From NCBI GenBank assembly GCA_965220045.1, contig OZ244803.1, positions 930,001 to 994,000 of the forward strand: a DNA stretch of 64,000 bases. The letters are read 5' to 3'. Shown here piece after piece: positions 17,090-25,548 of this stretch; position 1 is the stretch's first letter; the number at the start of each line of letters is the position of its first letter. The notes under the pieces were generated by a model. The model had not been told where the DNA came from and did not search any database. It saw only the letters and a list, made by a program, of their open reading frames with translations. This DNA is from VXOZ01 sp965220045. Lineage in GTDB: Bacteria > Chloroflexota > UBA11872 > VXOZ01. The position numbers were made by a program, and so were the translations under genes.

Positions 17090-17757
17090 TTCCCGTGGTG
17101 TGCATCGTTGGCAAGCACAATGCGGGTAAGACCACCCTCATCGAGCGACTCATTCCTTGCCTGCACGCGCGCGGTCGGCAAGTAGCGGCCGTAAAGCACG
17201 CCGCGCATGGCTTTGCGCCGGACCGCGAGGGGAGTGACTCGTGGCGTCTCGCGCAAACGGAGGCGGTCGCCGTGGCGGTCAGCGGCCCGGAGAGCGCCGC
17301 AATCACCTGCAGACTGCCGGAAGACGCCTCACTGCCACAAGTCTTGGGATTGCTGCCCTTGCTGGCATTCGACCTCGTGATTGTGGAGGGCTACAAGAGG
17401 TCGAACTATCCCAAGATTGAAATACACCGCACCGCGTTGGGAGCGGACTTGCTGGTCCCGGAAGACGAACTCACGGCTATCGTGACCGACAGCGATAGAG
17501 CGAGCATGGTCCCGCGCTTCTCCACGAATGACTATCTGGGACTAGCAGCCTTCTTGGACGAGCGTTTTCCCCGCCCAAGCGAGGATCACCAAGCTATCCG
17601 GCTTACAATCGATGGCGAAGAGATTCCGACCAATGCCTTCGCGAGTAGAGTGATCTCGGGCGGAATACGGGGGATGTTGTCCGCACTGAAGGGCGTCGAT
17701 GGGCCCGGCGATATACGCATCGAGTTGCGCCGCAGACACTGCCAGGATGATGCATAG
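17086..17757 (+). CDS. mobB: Molybdopterin-guanine dinucleotide biosynthesis adaptor MobB
   Basis: 223 residues. P-loop GTPase VGKHNAGKTTLIE at the N-terminus, the KHAAHGF segment and VIVEGYKRSNYPKIEIHR, all diagnostic of MobB, which assists MobA in forming the guanine-dinucleotide form of molybdenum cofactor. The last 60 residues (from RLTIDGEEIPTNAFASRVI) form an extra small domain resembling the C-terminal extension of some MobB proteins. GTG start with GAGGAG upstream. No mobA is adjacent. Placement behind prfB appears incidental. Confidence 0.93.
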   Translation: MIPVVCIVGKHNAGKTTLIERLIPCLHARGRQVAAVKHAAHGFAPDREGSDSWRLAQTEAVAVAVSGPESAAITCRLPEDASLPQVLGLLPLLAFDLVIVEGYKRSNYPKIEIHRTALGADLLVPEDELTAIVTDSDRASMVPRFSTNDYLGLAAFLDERFPRPSEDHQAIRLTIDGEEIPTNAFASRVISGGIRGMLSALKGVDGPGDIRIELRRRHCQDDA

Positions 17758-17843
17758 TTTGTCTTGTTGAGCAGAGCCGCACGCGGTGTGGCCAAGGGCT
17801 TACGCGCCTGCGTCCGGCACTCAACTGAAGGCATGAGTTAGAA

Positions 17844-17881
17844 AAAGCGGAGGCGGAATTGAGAATTCCGGCCTCCGCTTT
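17844..17881. terminator. Bidirectional intrinsic terminator between mobB and leuA
   Basis: AAAGCGGAGGC (17844-17854) and its complement (17871-17881) enclose a further GGAATT/AATTCC pairing. On the minus strand the stem is followed by TTTTTCTAAC, so it ends the ilvBNC-leuA transcript; on the plus strand it can also stop mobB transcription, with a shorter U-run. Confidence 0.88.
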
Positions 17882-17922
17882 CACTTGTTCGGCTCAACCG
17901 GCCATGCGCCGTGATGCACTTG

Positions 17923-19488
17923 CTAGGCTTGAGTGCTGGCCGCCGCCAGCGGCGTTTCGTCGCCGTGCTCTTCCCCGGCATTCTGAGCGTAGATGTGCTT
18001 ATTCAAAGCATTCATGTACGCTTTGGCGCTGGCGACGATGATGTCCGTATCGGCGCCGTAGCCGGTAACGGAAACCCCATCGCTTTCCAGCCGAATGCTC
18101 ACTTCACCTTGGGCGTCGATGCCTTCCGTGACGGCCTGAACGCGAAATTCGGTGAGCTCCGCCGGCACCTTGACGATGCCGTTAATGGCTCTGCAAACGG
18201 CGTCAACCGGTCCGTCACCGAGGGCCGAGTCCTCAAACACGTGATCTTCATCATCGATGATGCGCACCGTGGCCGTGGGGATGCTCTTATCGCCGCAACT
18301 GACCTGGACAAGGTCAAGGTGAAAGTACTCTTTGGCATGGAGCACGTCGCTGGAGAGCAGCGCTTCAAGGTCGCGGGCGGTCACGTTGCGCCGCTTGTCG
18401 GCGAGGTCCTTGAAGCGGTCGAAGGCCTCCTGAAACTCCTCATCGCTCAGGTAATAGCCCATCTTGGCAAGTTGGTCGCGAAAGGCGTGGCGACCGCTGG
18501 TCTTGCCGAGGACAATGCGGCTGCCGCCCATGCCCACACTCTGCGGCGTCATAATTTCGTAGGTCTGCCGGTCTTTCAGCATGCCGTCCTGATGCAGGCC
18601 TGAGGAGTGCGCAAAGGCATTGGCGCCAACGACAGCCTTGTTGGGCTGCACCGGCATGTTCATGAGATCGCTCACCATCCGGCTCGTGCGGTAGATCTCC
18701 TCGGTATTGATGCCGTGGGAGACCTGGAAGAAGTCCTTCCGCACAGTGGCATTCATCACCACTTCTTCCAGGGAGGCATTGCCGGCCCGTTCGCCGACGC
18801 CGTTTATCGTGCACTCGATCTGGTCGACACCGTTCAGGATGGCGATAAGTGAATTGGAGTTGGCCTGGCCGAGATCGTTGTGGCAGTGAACGGAGAGCGT
18901 GATATTGTCCATGCCGGGCGTGTGGGCGCGCAGGTACTGCAGGAGTTCCGCAAACTCATCGGGCTGCGTGTAGCCCATGGTATCGGGCACGTTGATGACT
19001 TTTGCCCCCGCAGCGATCGCGTCGCCGAAGAGTTGACAAAGGTAATCCCAATCGCTGCGCGTAGCGTCCATGGCCGAGAATTCCACGTTGGACGTGTACC
19101 CTACGGCCTGCCGGACGCAGGCCACGGCCGCTTCTCGCACCTCCTGGCGCGTCATGCGCAGTTGGCGTTCCAGGTGGATGTCGCTGGAAGAGATGAAGAC
19201 GTGGATACGGGGGGCCGCGCCCTCTTTGATTGCGCCCCAGGCGGCCTCTACCTGATCGGGTTTGAACCCCGAAAGCGCGCAGATTTGGACGTCGCGCAGT
19301 TTTGCCGCCAAGAGTTGGACCGCCTGGAAGTCGCCCGGAGAAGTACGCGGGAAGCCCGCCTCGAGGATGTCGACACCCAGGCGTTCCAGTTGTTGGCCGA
19401 GGTAGAGTTTCTCTTCTACTGTCAGAGAACCGCCCGCTGCCTGCTCACCGTCACGCAGCGTCGTATCGAAAATCTTTATCGTTCGCAT
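17923..19488 (-). CDS. leuA: 2-isopropylmalate synthase
   Basis: 521 residues from ATG 19488 (an in-frame TTG at 19512 is possible). It condenses acetyl-CoA with 2-oxoisovalerate, the committed step of leucine synthesis. HMGL-like barrel: IFDTTLRDGEQAAGG at the N-terminus with the metal aspartate, the HCHNDLGQANSNS metal histidines, and NGVGERAGNASLEEVVM. The C-terminal LeuA dimerisation/leucine-feedback domain begins about residue 365 and is complete. Last gene of the ilvBNC-leuA cluster; leuB, C and D are not nearby. A small hairpin GTGTGC/GCACAC lies just upstream of the start; no T-box was found. Confidence 0.96.
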   Translation of the reverse strand: MRTIKIFDTTLRDGEQAAGGSLTVEEKLYLGQQLERLGVDILEAGFPRTSPGDFQAVQLLAAKLRDVQICALSGFKPDQVEAAWGAIKEGAAPRIHVFISSSDIHLERQLRMTRQEVREAAVACVRQAVGYTSNVEFSAMDATRSDWDYLCQLFGDAIAAGAKVINVPDTMGYTQPDEFAELLQYLRAHTPGMDNITLSVHCHNDLGQANSNSLIAILNGVDQIECTINGVGERAGNASLEEVVMNATVRKDFFQVSHGINTEEIYRTSRMVSDLMNMPVQPNKAVVGANAFAHSSGLHQDGMLKDRQTYEIMTPQSVGMGGSRIVLGKTSGRHAFRDQLAKMGYYLSDEEFQEAFDRFKDLADKRRNVTARDLEALLSSDVLHAKEYFHLDLVQVSCGDKSIPTATVRIIDDEDHVFEDSALGDGPVDAVCRAINGIVKVPAELTEFRVQAVTEGIDAQGEVSIRLESDGVSVTGYGADTDIIVASAKAYMNALNKHIYAQNAGEEHGDETPLAAASTQA

Positions 19489-19712
19489 GCTGAATAAAGT
19501 CCTCTTTACCAAGTAAACACATTGTGTGCCAAGCGCACACCTGCTCTAGGAGGCGGTGAGATCAGCAAGCGCGCAGGCCCGCCAGCAAACCAAGGCTTGT
19601 CCGCCCTGGCGCCGGATAGGCCTGAAACCACTCTCCTCATTCACTTCAGATGGCAGGAGGCAAAACGACAAATGTCTCTTTATCCCCATCACGTCTCTAT
19701 TCTCAAGTCTGT

Positions 19713-20708
19713 TTACTTTGGATCGAGCCAGGGCATCATGGACCGCAAATTCTTGCCCACGGTTTCGATCTGGTGCGTCTTGTCCATTTCGCGATAGGCG
19801 TTGAATGCAGGCCTATCCGCCATGTTCTCTAAGATCCATTCGCGGGCGAATTCTCCCGTTTGAATCTCATGCAGGATCTGCTGCATGGATTCCCGCACAT
19901 GGTCGTCAACCACGCGCGGGCCGCGGCTGTAGTCACCATACTCTGCCGTCTCGCTCACCGAGTAGCGCATGTAGTTAAGGCCGCCCTGATAGAAGAGGTC
20001 GACGATGAGCTTGAGTTCGTGCATGCATTCAAAGTACGCAATCTCAGGTTGATACCCGGCTTCTACCAGGATCTCGAATGCCGCTTTCACCAGCGCGCTC
20101 ACGCCGCCGCAGAGGACGGTCTGCTCGCCGAAGAGGTCGGTCTCCGTTTCTTCTTTGAACGTCGTATTCAGCACACCGGCGCGGGTGCAGCCGATGCCGC
20201 GCGCATAGGCGAGGGTTAGCTCGCGAGCGTTGCCGCTGGCGTCCTGCTGAATGGCCATGAGGCCGGGTACGCCGTTGCCTTCCTCAAATGTCGCGCGCAT
20301 ACGGTGGCCGGGGGCCTTAGGCGCAACCATACTCACGTCCACGATGGCAGGCGGGACAATCTGCTGGAAGTGAATGTTGAAACCATGTGCGAAGAGGAGC
20401 ATCTGGCCTTCACGGAGATGCGGCGCGATTGATTCTTGATAGAGGCTTGGCTGCACCGTATCCGGTGTCAACATCATGATGAGGTCGGCTTGTTGGGCCA
20501 CCGCTTCCGCGGTGCCCACGCCCAGCCCATCGCTCTCGACCTTCTCCCATGAGCGACTGCCTTCATAGAGACCCACCATTACGTTACAGCCGCTATCGCG
20601 GAGGTTTAGCGCGTGGGCGTGCCCCTGGCTGCCGTAGCCAATGACGCCGATAGTCTTATCGTTGAGCAGATCGAAATTCGCGTCTTCGTCGTAGTAGACC
20701 TGAACCAC
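19713..20708 (-). CDS. ilvC: Ketol-acid reductoisomerase
   Basis: 331 residues from a GTG at 20708 preceded by GAGAGG. The frame runs on to 20753, but known family starts (before VYYDEDANF) favour 20708. Class I KARI, isomerising and reducing acetolactate in valine/isoleucine synthesis. Rossmann motif IGYGSQGHAHALNL, then the cofactor-specificity loop GLYEGSRSW. The usual basic residue of that loop is replaced by Tyr-Glu, which may shift preference towards NADH (inference). The KARI knotted domain carries the metal ligands D and E (FGEQTVLCGG, YFECMHELKLIVDL). Confidence 0.95.
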   Translation of the reverse strand: MVQVYYDEDANFDLLNDKTIGVIGYGSQGHAHALNLRDSGCNVMVGLYEGSRSWEKVESDGLGVGTAEAVAQQADLIMMLTPDTVQPSLYQESIAPHLREGQMLLFAHGFNIHFQQIVPPAIVDVSMVAPKAPGHRMRATFEEGNGVPGLMAIQQDASGNARELTLAYARGIGCTRAGVLNTTFKEETETDLFGEQTVLCGGVSALVKAAFEILVEAGYQPEIAYFECMHELKLIVDLFYQGGLNYMRYSVSETAEYGDYSRGPRVVDDHVRESMQQILHEIQTGEFAREWILENMADRPAFNAYREMDKTHQIETVGKNLRSMMPWLDPK

Positions 20709-20754
20709 TGTTGCCTCTCTTCGCTCTCCGACTGTTTTGTTCTTTTCAAGCAAG

Positions 20755-20782
20755 GGGCCGCCTCTCAGTCATGAGGCGGCCC
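20755..20782. terminator. 10-bp GC-rich hairpin between ilvN and ilvC
   Basis: GGGCCGCCTC (20755-20764) / GAGGCGGCCC (20773-20782). The run of T lies on the plus-strand 3' side (20783-20787), so it is a good terminator only for plus-strand transcripts, for example antisense RNA entering the operon. In the ilv mRNA it is a stable intercistronic hairpin that could protect or uncouple ilvC from ilvBN. Confidence 0.6.
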
Positions 20783-20802
20783 TTTTTCAGCCAGTCGCTG
20801 TG

Positions 20803-21324
20803 CTACGCTGCCGGTCCCTCTTCCGCAACCATGGTCGGTGTCGGCATGGCGCGTCCCCGTACCATGGCTACCTCACCGGTGCGGCTCAACTCGAGAATGC
20901 CAAAAGGACGGAAAATCTCGACAAACGAGTCGATTTTATCTTCGTCACCCGTAATCTCGAGAATGATGCTGCCCGGGGACACGTCTACCACCTGCGCGCG
21001 GTAGACGCTCGCGAGTTGCAGAATCTCCGTGCGCTTCATCTCAGGCGCGGCCACTTTGGCGAGAGCCATCTCTCGTGACACGTGGCGTCGCTCCGTGACG
21101 TCGGTTACGGACACCACCTCTATCAGCTTATCCAACTGTTTTGCCACCTGGATAGCTTCTTTGTGGTCTTCCTCGACAACAATCGTCATACGAGAGATGC
21201 CCGGACGGTGCGAGTGGCCCACGGCCAAGCTCTCAATGTTATACGCGCGCTTGCGAAAGAGGCTGGCAATGCGGTTGAGGACGCCGGGATGGTCCTCGAC
21301 TTCTGCAATCAGGACGTGTCTCAT
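20803..21324 (-). CDS. ilvN: Acetolactate synthase small (regulatory) subunit
   Basis: 173 residues: N-terminal ACT domain (RHVLIAEVEDHPGVLNRIAS) that binds valine, and the ALS_ss C-terminal domain (LAKVAAPEMKRTEILQLAS). It activates IlvB and confers feedback inhibition. Its ATG overlaps the ilvB stop by four bases (ATGA), giving coupled synthesis of the two subunits. Confidence 0.96.
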   Translation of the reverse strand: MRHVLIAEVEDHPGVLNRIASLFRKRAYNIESLAVGHSHRPGISRMTIVVEEDHKEAIQVAKQLDKLIEVVSVTDVTERRHVSREMALAKVAAPEMKRTEILQLASVYRAQVVDVSPGSIILEITGDEDKIDSFVEIFRPFGILELSRTGEVAMVRGRAMPTPTMVAEEGPAA

Positions 21325-23024
21325 GCGTACCTCGCCTCTTCCACTTCGTCGCCTTCGATAGTCTCGGCGAGACTGGAGCCGGCCGGCACCATCGGGTACA
21401 CCTTCTCGACCTCGTCCACAACCAGGTCAAGCACCACCGGGCCGGGAATGTTGGCCGCCTCTTTCAAGACCTTGAGCACGTCATTCTTCGATGTCGCGCG
21501 GAGGCCCGTCAGGCCGTACGCTTCGGCAAGCTTGACGAAGTCCGGGTTCTCCAGCTTGGCGCTGATGAAACGGCTATCGTAGAAAAGAGTCTGCCACTGT
21601 CGAATCATGCCGAGGTGGTTATTGTTGATGATGGCGATCTTGACGTCCACGTTGTGTTCTTTGACGACCGCAAGGTCCTGCAGGGTCATCTGGAAGCCGC
21701 CGTCACCGATGATGCACCACACTTGCTCGTTGGGGCGCGCGTACTTGACGCCGATGGATGCCGGAAAGGCGTAGCCCATGGCCCCGAGGCCGCCCGACGA
21801 GAAGAACGTGTTGCGCCGGTCATACCAGAAGTGCTGTGCTGCCCACATCTGCGCCTGTCCCACGTCCGTGACGACCACTGCCTCGCCATTCGTGATGTGG
21901 TAGATCTGGCGAATAACCCATTGGGGCAGGACGATCTCAGTCTCGCGGATCGCGAGGCTGGGGTGTTCCTCGCGCCACTGGCAAATCTGCTTGACCCACG
22001 GAGAATGGTCTAGTCTGTCGATTTCGTCGATAAGCGCGCGAATTGTGGGCTTGAGGTCGGCGACGATGCCAACGTCGGTCGTGACGTTCTTGCCGATTTC
22101 CGCCGGGTCGATGTCCACGTGGATGATGCGGGCTTCGGTAGCAAAGTCTTCGAGCCGGCCCGTCACGCGGTCGTCGAAGCGCATACCCAGCGATATGAGC
22201 AGGTCGGCGCGATCAACGGCCCAGTTGGCATAGAGGTTGCCGTGCATGCCGACCATGCCGAAAGACAACTCATGGCTCTCCGGGAATGACGAAACACCAT
22301 GCAGAGTCGTGATGACGGGGATATTCGCCTTTTCCGCGAACTCCAGCAACTCGTCATAGGCATGAGAATAGTGAATGCCGTGGCCGGCGAGGATGATAGG
22401 TTTCTCGGAACCGTGAATCACCTCCGCCGCCGCGCGCACGAGTGTTGGATCCGGCTGCATGCCCTCATCAGGGTTGTAGCCAGGAATGTTGGGCGGCGGG
22501 ATGTCGTCGAATTCGACCTCTTCCAAATAGACGTCCTTGGGAACGTCAACCTGCACAGGACCCTTGCGTCCCGTATTGGCGATATAGAAGGCCTCTTCCA
22601 TCACGCGCGGGAGCTCTTCCGCGTTCATGACAAGCCAATTGTGTTTGGTGACGGGCAGCATAACGCCGGTGGCATCAGTCTCCTGGAAACCGTCGGTGCC
22701 GAGCAAATTGCGCGGCACCTGGCCCGTTAGCGCAACGATGGGCACGGAATCCATGTGTGCCCCGGCAATGCCGGTGACGAGATTGGTGACACCGGGGCCG
22801 CTGGTGGCGATGCACACGCCAACGTCGCCGCTGGCACGAGCATAGCCGTCGGCCGCAAATGCCGCGCCCTGTTCGTGACGCACCAGGATGTGGTTGATCC
22901 GGTCCTGGTAATGGTAGAGGGCATCATACAGGGGTAGGCAGGCGCCCCCGGGATAGCCGAATACGGTGTGCGCACCGTGCGCCACTAAACTATCTAAGAT
23001 TATTTCCGCGCCCGTCCGTTTCAT
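21321..23024 (-). CDS. ilvB: Acetolactate synthase large (catalytic) subunit
   Basis: 567 residues, thiamine diphosphate enzyme making acetolactate or acetohydroxybutyrate from pyruvate. Catalytic glutamate in LVRHEQGAAFAADGYAR, FAD/middle domain from about residue 195, and the ThDP/Mg motif IIGDGGFQMTLQDLA with the distal NNN (IAIINNNHLGMIRQW). First gene of the operon, ATG at 23024, weak ribosome site. The 256 bases upstream show no T-box or attenuator I can recognise. Confidence 0.96.
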   Translation of the reverse strand: MKRTGAEIILDSLVAHGAHTVFGYPGGACLPLYDALYHYQDRINHILVRHEQGAAFAADGYARASGDVGVCIATSGPGVTNLVTGIAGAHMDSVPIVALTGQVPRNLLGTDGFQETDATGVMLPVTKHNWLVMNAEELPRVMEEAFYIANTGRKGPVQVDVPKDVYLEEVEFDDIPPPNIPGYNPDEGMQPDPTLVRAAAEVIHGSEKPIILAGHGIHYSHAYDELLEFAEKANIPVITTLHGVSSFPESHELSFGMVGMHGNLYANWAVDRADLLISLGMRFDDRVTGRLEDFATEARIIHVDIDPAEIGKNVTTDVGIVADLKPTIRALIDEIDRLDHSPWVKQICQWREEHPSLAIRETEIVLPQWVIRQIYHITNGEAVVVTDVGQAQMWAAQHFWYDRRNTFFSSGGLGAMGYAFPASIGVKYARPNEQVWCIIGDGGFQMTLQDLAVVKEHNVDVKIAIINNNHLGMIRQWQTLFYDSRFISAKLENPDFVKLAEAYGLTGLRATSKNDVLKVLKEAANIPGPVVLDLVVDEVEKVYPMVPAGSSLAETIEGDEVEEARYA

Positions 23025-23280
23025 CGACTTTCAACCTTTTGCTGCTCCGCGAACACTCTTCTCAGTCCTAATCTTGACGCTACTCGTCGAACTAGCGTAC
23101 CTGTCACATCTCCTGGCGGGGAATGACGGCTACCGAACTGCAAGACATGGGCGATGTCCGACGACATGCGCGCCACGTCCTACAGGTGTATGCCTCCATT
23201 GTTACTTTCGATTCGAACCACTTCATAATACTAGCCGATTGTCGCTGTGTTAAGTTTCTGCTCCGGTCGTGGGAATGCAA

Positions 23281-23631
23281 TTAAGCTTCCACCGCGCCAG
23301 ACCCATCTAATGCCCGGCGCAAGACTACGAAAAGGCCAATGAGCAGCCAAGCCAGGACGAATATCGCGGCAAGAAGCGCTGGGCTCAGCCTCCACAACTG
23401 CGCCATGGTCTGCTCGGCTACCGACCAGCTTCCTGCTAGTAAACCGGCGATCAGCGCAATGGGAATGCCCAGGAACAATAACGCAAGCACGCTTAGCGCC
23501 AGAATTGTGATCGATAGCGCCAGCACTGCCGTCAATAACGATTGCTTGCTCCACCGATACGCCGCTGAGATCCGATCGACCTCAACCGGCATATCTTCGG
23601 CAGATTCTGTAAAGTCATCGAGCATCGCCAC
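23281..23631 (-). CDS. Small two-helix membrane protein, unknown
   Basis: Up to 116 residues (GTG at 23631; the ATG at 23625 is an alternative start). The acidic N-terminal 28 residues are followed by a hydrophobic stretch about 31-66, which may be one or two helices, and another at 80-104, with a short acidic tail. No family recognised. It lies just upstream of ilvB on the same strand but is separated by 256 bases, so operon membership is doubtful. Base composition and the long hydrophobic pattern support a real gene. Confidence 0.55.
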   Translation of the reverse strand: MAMLDDFTESAEDMPVEVDRISAAYRWSKQSLLTAVLALSITILALSVLALLFLGIPIALIAGLLAGSWSVAEQTMAQLWRLSPALLAAIFVLAWLLIGLFVVLRRALDGSGAVEA

Positions 23632-23669
23632 GTCTATCCAATCGCAAGAGTGTTACTACAAACAAGAAA

Positions 23670-23692
23670 CCCGTCCCTTCGTCGGGGACGGG
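23670..23692 (-). terminator. Intrinsic terminator on the minus strand with no obvious gene
   Basis: CCCGTCCC (23670-23677) pairs with GGGACGGG (23685-23692). On the minus strand the stem is followed by TTTCTTGTTTGT. It ends some transcript coming from 23.7-24.2 kb, a stretch without a protein gene, so a small RNA is possible. Confidence 0.65.
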
Positions 23693-24242
23693 CATTCGCA
23701 CTTGCTGCTGCAGTTGGTCGTGTCTTGTAGTTTCGTATGCACATGCGGCGCCTGACTTTTCGCATCTACTACCGTCCGGCGACCGTCTCTTCGCTTGTGC
23801 ATCACTCTTCTTTGCTTGGTGCTGGGAATGCTGCCGTCCCGCTGGAATTGGTGTGTGTTTTCTTTCTAGTGCCGCCTAGGCGGCTACATGAAATACAAAC
23901 ACTGGCGGCCACAACTCACTTGTGTGGCCGCCGCGAAGCGCAAGGCTCTTGGCTTTCGCAGCGGGCATCATCTGAGCAACTATTCGCTCTCGGTTTGCAC
24001 CAAACCTGATACTGACTTTGTCACTTATATCACGATGTTGGCGCCGTCGTCAAGAGCGCCAAACCCGATTAGTTGACAACAATTCGCAGTTTCTGGTAGT
24101 TTTGGTGAGAGGTCGTGTGGCACCTTTTGTCGCTGCCCGTTTTCCCAACACACACTGCCTGAGGAAGGCTGACCGAACTACGTAGCATGCGGAGCGATAC
24201 TCACAGGTCCAAAACGTGTAGATTGCGGAGAAGGATTGCAGA
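23693..24242. other. Gene-free stretch rich in inverted repeats
   Basis: Contains a 10-bp stem GGCGGCCACA (23904-23913) / TGTGGCCGCC (23923-23932), followed on the minus strand by AGTGTTTGTATTTC, and a 14-bp palindrome GCCGCCTAGGCGGC at 23871-23884. With the terminator at 23670-23692 these suggest one or more short minus-strand RNAs. No known RNA family was recognised and no coding frame looks real. Confidence 0.4.
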
Positions 24243-24689
24243 ATGATGGAGTTTCCCGGTCGTTCCGGTCTCCAGATCGTGCCTACATTGGAAGGCGATC
24301 AGGAAATCGTGCAGGTGATGGCAGGCGTGCTGTTTGTCTGCGAAGCCTGTTGCTGCGGCAATGGTTACACGTATCCCAGAATCGATAAGGCGCATTACCT
24401 GCGCGAGTCGCGGCGCAGAGGCATCTCGGAACATGTGAACATCGTCTTCACGGCAGATGACGGCGGCGGTTGCCTGGGACCCTGCGGCCTTGGAAATAAC
24501 GTCTTCATGTACCTCTATGGCAGAGGCCTGTGGTTCCAGCGCATGAATTCCAAGGAAGACATCGACGCCCTCTTCAGTTATTTGGAAGAGAGCATTCGTA
24601 TCGGCCAGCCGGCGCCGATCGAGGGTAGCTTGACCCAGCGCGTCTACACCAAGGTGCAGGGCGAGCAGATACCGGTCGGTGCGACGTAA
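24243..24689 (+). CDS. Thioredoxin-like (2Fe-2S) ferredoxin domain protein
   Basis: 148 residues. Cysteines C33-x2-C36-C37-C38 (VCEACCCGN) and C77-x3-C81 (GGCLGPCGLGN) are spaced as in thioredoxin-fold 2Fe-2S ferredoxins, and the rest (NVFMYLYGRGLWFQRMNSKE) matches stand-alone members of that group that occur near cobalamin or metal-chelatase genes in other bacteria. Here no such neighbours exist. ATG at 24243 (or 24246) with GAGAAGGA upstream. Likely an electron-transfer or cluster-sensing role; partner unknown. Confidence 0.75.
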   Translation: MMEFPGRSGLQIVPTLEGDQEIVQVMAGVLFVCEACCCGNGYTYPRIDKAHYLRESRRRGISEHVNIVFTADDGGGCLGPCGLGNNVFMYLYGRGLWFQRMNSKEDIDALFSYLEESIRIGQPAPIEGSLTQRVYTKVQGEQIPVGAT

Positions 24690-24790
24690 TTCACTTCTCT
24701 CAGTGTGCCTTGCGTGCCGCGCGCATGCTGCGTTTCATGCTTGGCGAGTGTCCAAGCTGTAGACAACGCTTACAGAGTGTGTGAAAAGAG

Positions 24791-24830
24791 TATCCGTTCG
24801 TCCTGAGCCTAGTCGAAGGATGAACGGATA
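24791..24830. repeat. 40-bp imperfect palindromic repeat
   Basis: Arms TATCCGTTCGTCCT and AGGATGAACGGATA match at 13 of 14 positions around GAGCCTAGTCGA. The core (GTCCTGAGC...GTCGAAGGA) is a well-known type of intergenic repeat in many bacteria. Confidence 0.75.
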
Positions 24831-24962
24831 CTGGCTTTTCTTGCAAGGGTCATTTTTCAGGGGCTTCTCTTTCCCCTAGAAATCTCTCTTTCCTCGGGAA
24901 TCACCATGGCTTTGCTCAGGCCACACAAGAAGATTTGAACTGCGGTTGCCTCTTTGACCGTC

Positions 24963-24982
24963 ATTCCCGCGTGCGCGGGAAT
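24963..24982. repeat. REP-like palindrome (ATTCCCGCG type)
   Basis: ATTCCCGCG-TG-CGCGGGAAT, perfect 9-bp arms within the common context GTCATTCCCGCG...GGGAATCCA, a widespread extragenic palindrome. Confidence 0.75.
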
Positions 24983-25171
24983 CCATCTTTGCCGCGTACA
25001 CTCTGGCTTCCTCGCCCCGCGCGGGGGCGCGCTTTCGCCGGAATGAAGGGGGTTGGCGTTCTATTGTTTAGGGTAAACTTCCTTCTCTAGTTCGTGGTGC
25101 GCTTGCTTGTCGTGAGCGTGAAAAAGAGCCGAACCATGAGCGGCGCATGTCTGAGAACTGCTCACACCCTC

Positions 25172-25484
25172 TTAGCTCTTCCTATATGCGAGCGCGGCTT
25201 TGATGAGCCGCTTGAGCGGACGCGTTCGCAAGTCCTGCTGCCGCTGGATGTCCACGTGGCGGGTCTGCTTGCCGTTTTCTTCCAGGAGGCTGTCGGGATC
25301 AGCCAGTAGCGCGCTGTACTCGAAGAGCAGCCACACTGCGGATGCCGATAGCCTATGCCGTGCCAGCCGGGATAGGCTTTTGCTATTGCTTCGGGAAGGG
25401 CCTGCGGACTACCTTCCGCAGTCTTGCAGCGAGTGCTTGCACTCGAGGGCTGTGCCCCGCGAGGATATGGTCGGGGGTCGGAAC
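25172..25484 (-). pseudogene. Decayed DUF1801 (YdhG-like) gene
   Basis: Three consecutive minus-strand pieces in different frames read as one DUF1801 protein: VPTPDHILAGHSPRVQALAA to RPFP (from 25484), then EAIAKAYPGWHGIGYRHPQC, then WLLFEYSALLADPDSLLEEN through KRLIKAALAYRKS and a TAA ending at 25172. The first junction is a one-base frameshift exposing TAG. The second is a frameshift with apparent loss of about ten residues. No ATG in frame at the 5' end. The order and family motifs leave little doubt that this is a broken gene. Confidence 0.75.
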
Positions 25485-25486
25485 AT

Positions 25487-25528
25487 CCCTTGACCGGATC
25501 CCGTTAGCCCTTGACCGGATCGCGTTAA
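25487..25528. repeat. Two tandem copies of a 21-bp unit
   Basis: Units 25487-25507 and 25508-25528 begin CCCTTGACCGGATC and agree at 19 of 21 positions. They sit at the 5' end of the DUF1801 pseudogene, so replication slippage may have contributed to its damage. Confidence 0.7.
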
Positions 25529-25548
25529 CGATTGCCACTGGCAGCGGC

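Larger units (their letters stand above)
24690..25171. other. Intergenic stretch with two dispersed palindromic repeats
   Basis: No gene supported. Holds the inverted repeats at 24791-24830 and 24963-24982 described separately, plus a second half (about 25018-25050, ending TTTCGCCGGAATGA) that looks like the other end of the same REP-like unit. Confidence 0.5.

Noticed and set aside
23206..23220. T-loop-like TTCGAA sequence on the minus strand upstream of ilvB
   Set aside because: No acceptor or anticodon stem can be formed around it, so not a tRNA.
23025..23280. Search for a T-box or attenuator ahead of ilvB
   Set aside because: No T-box core, leader peptide with Leu/Ile/Val codon runs or terminator/antiterminator pair was found.
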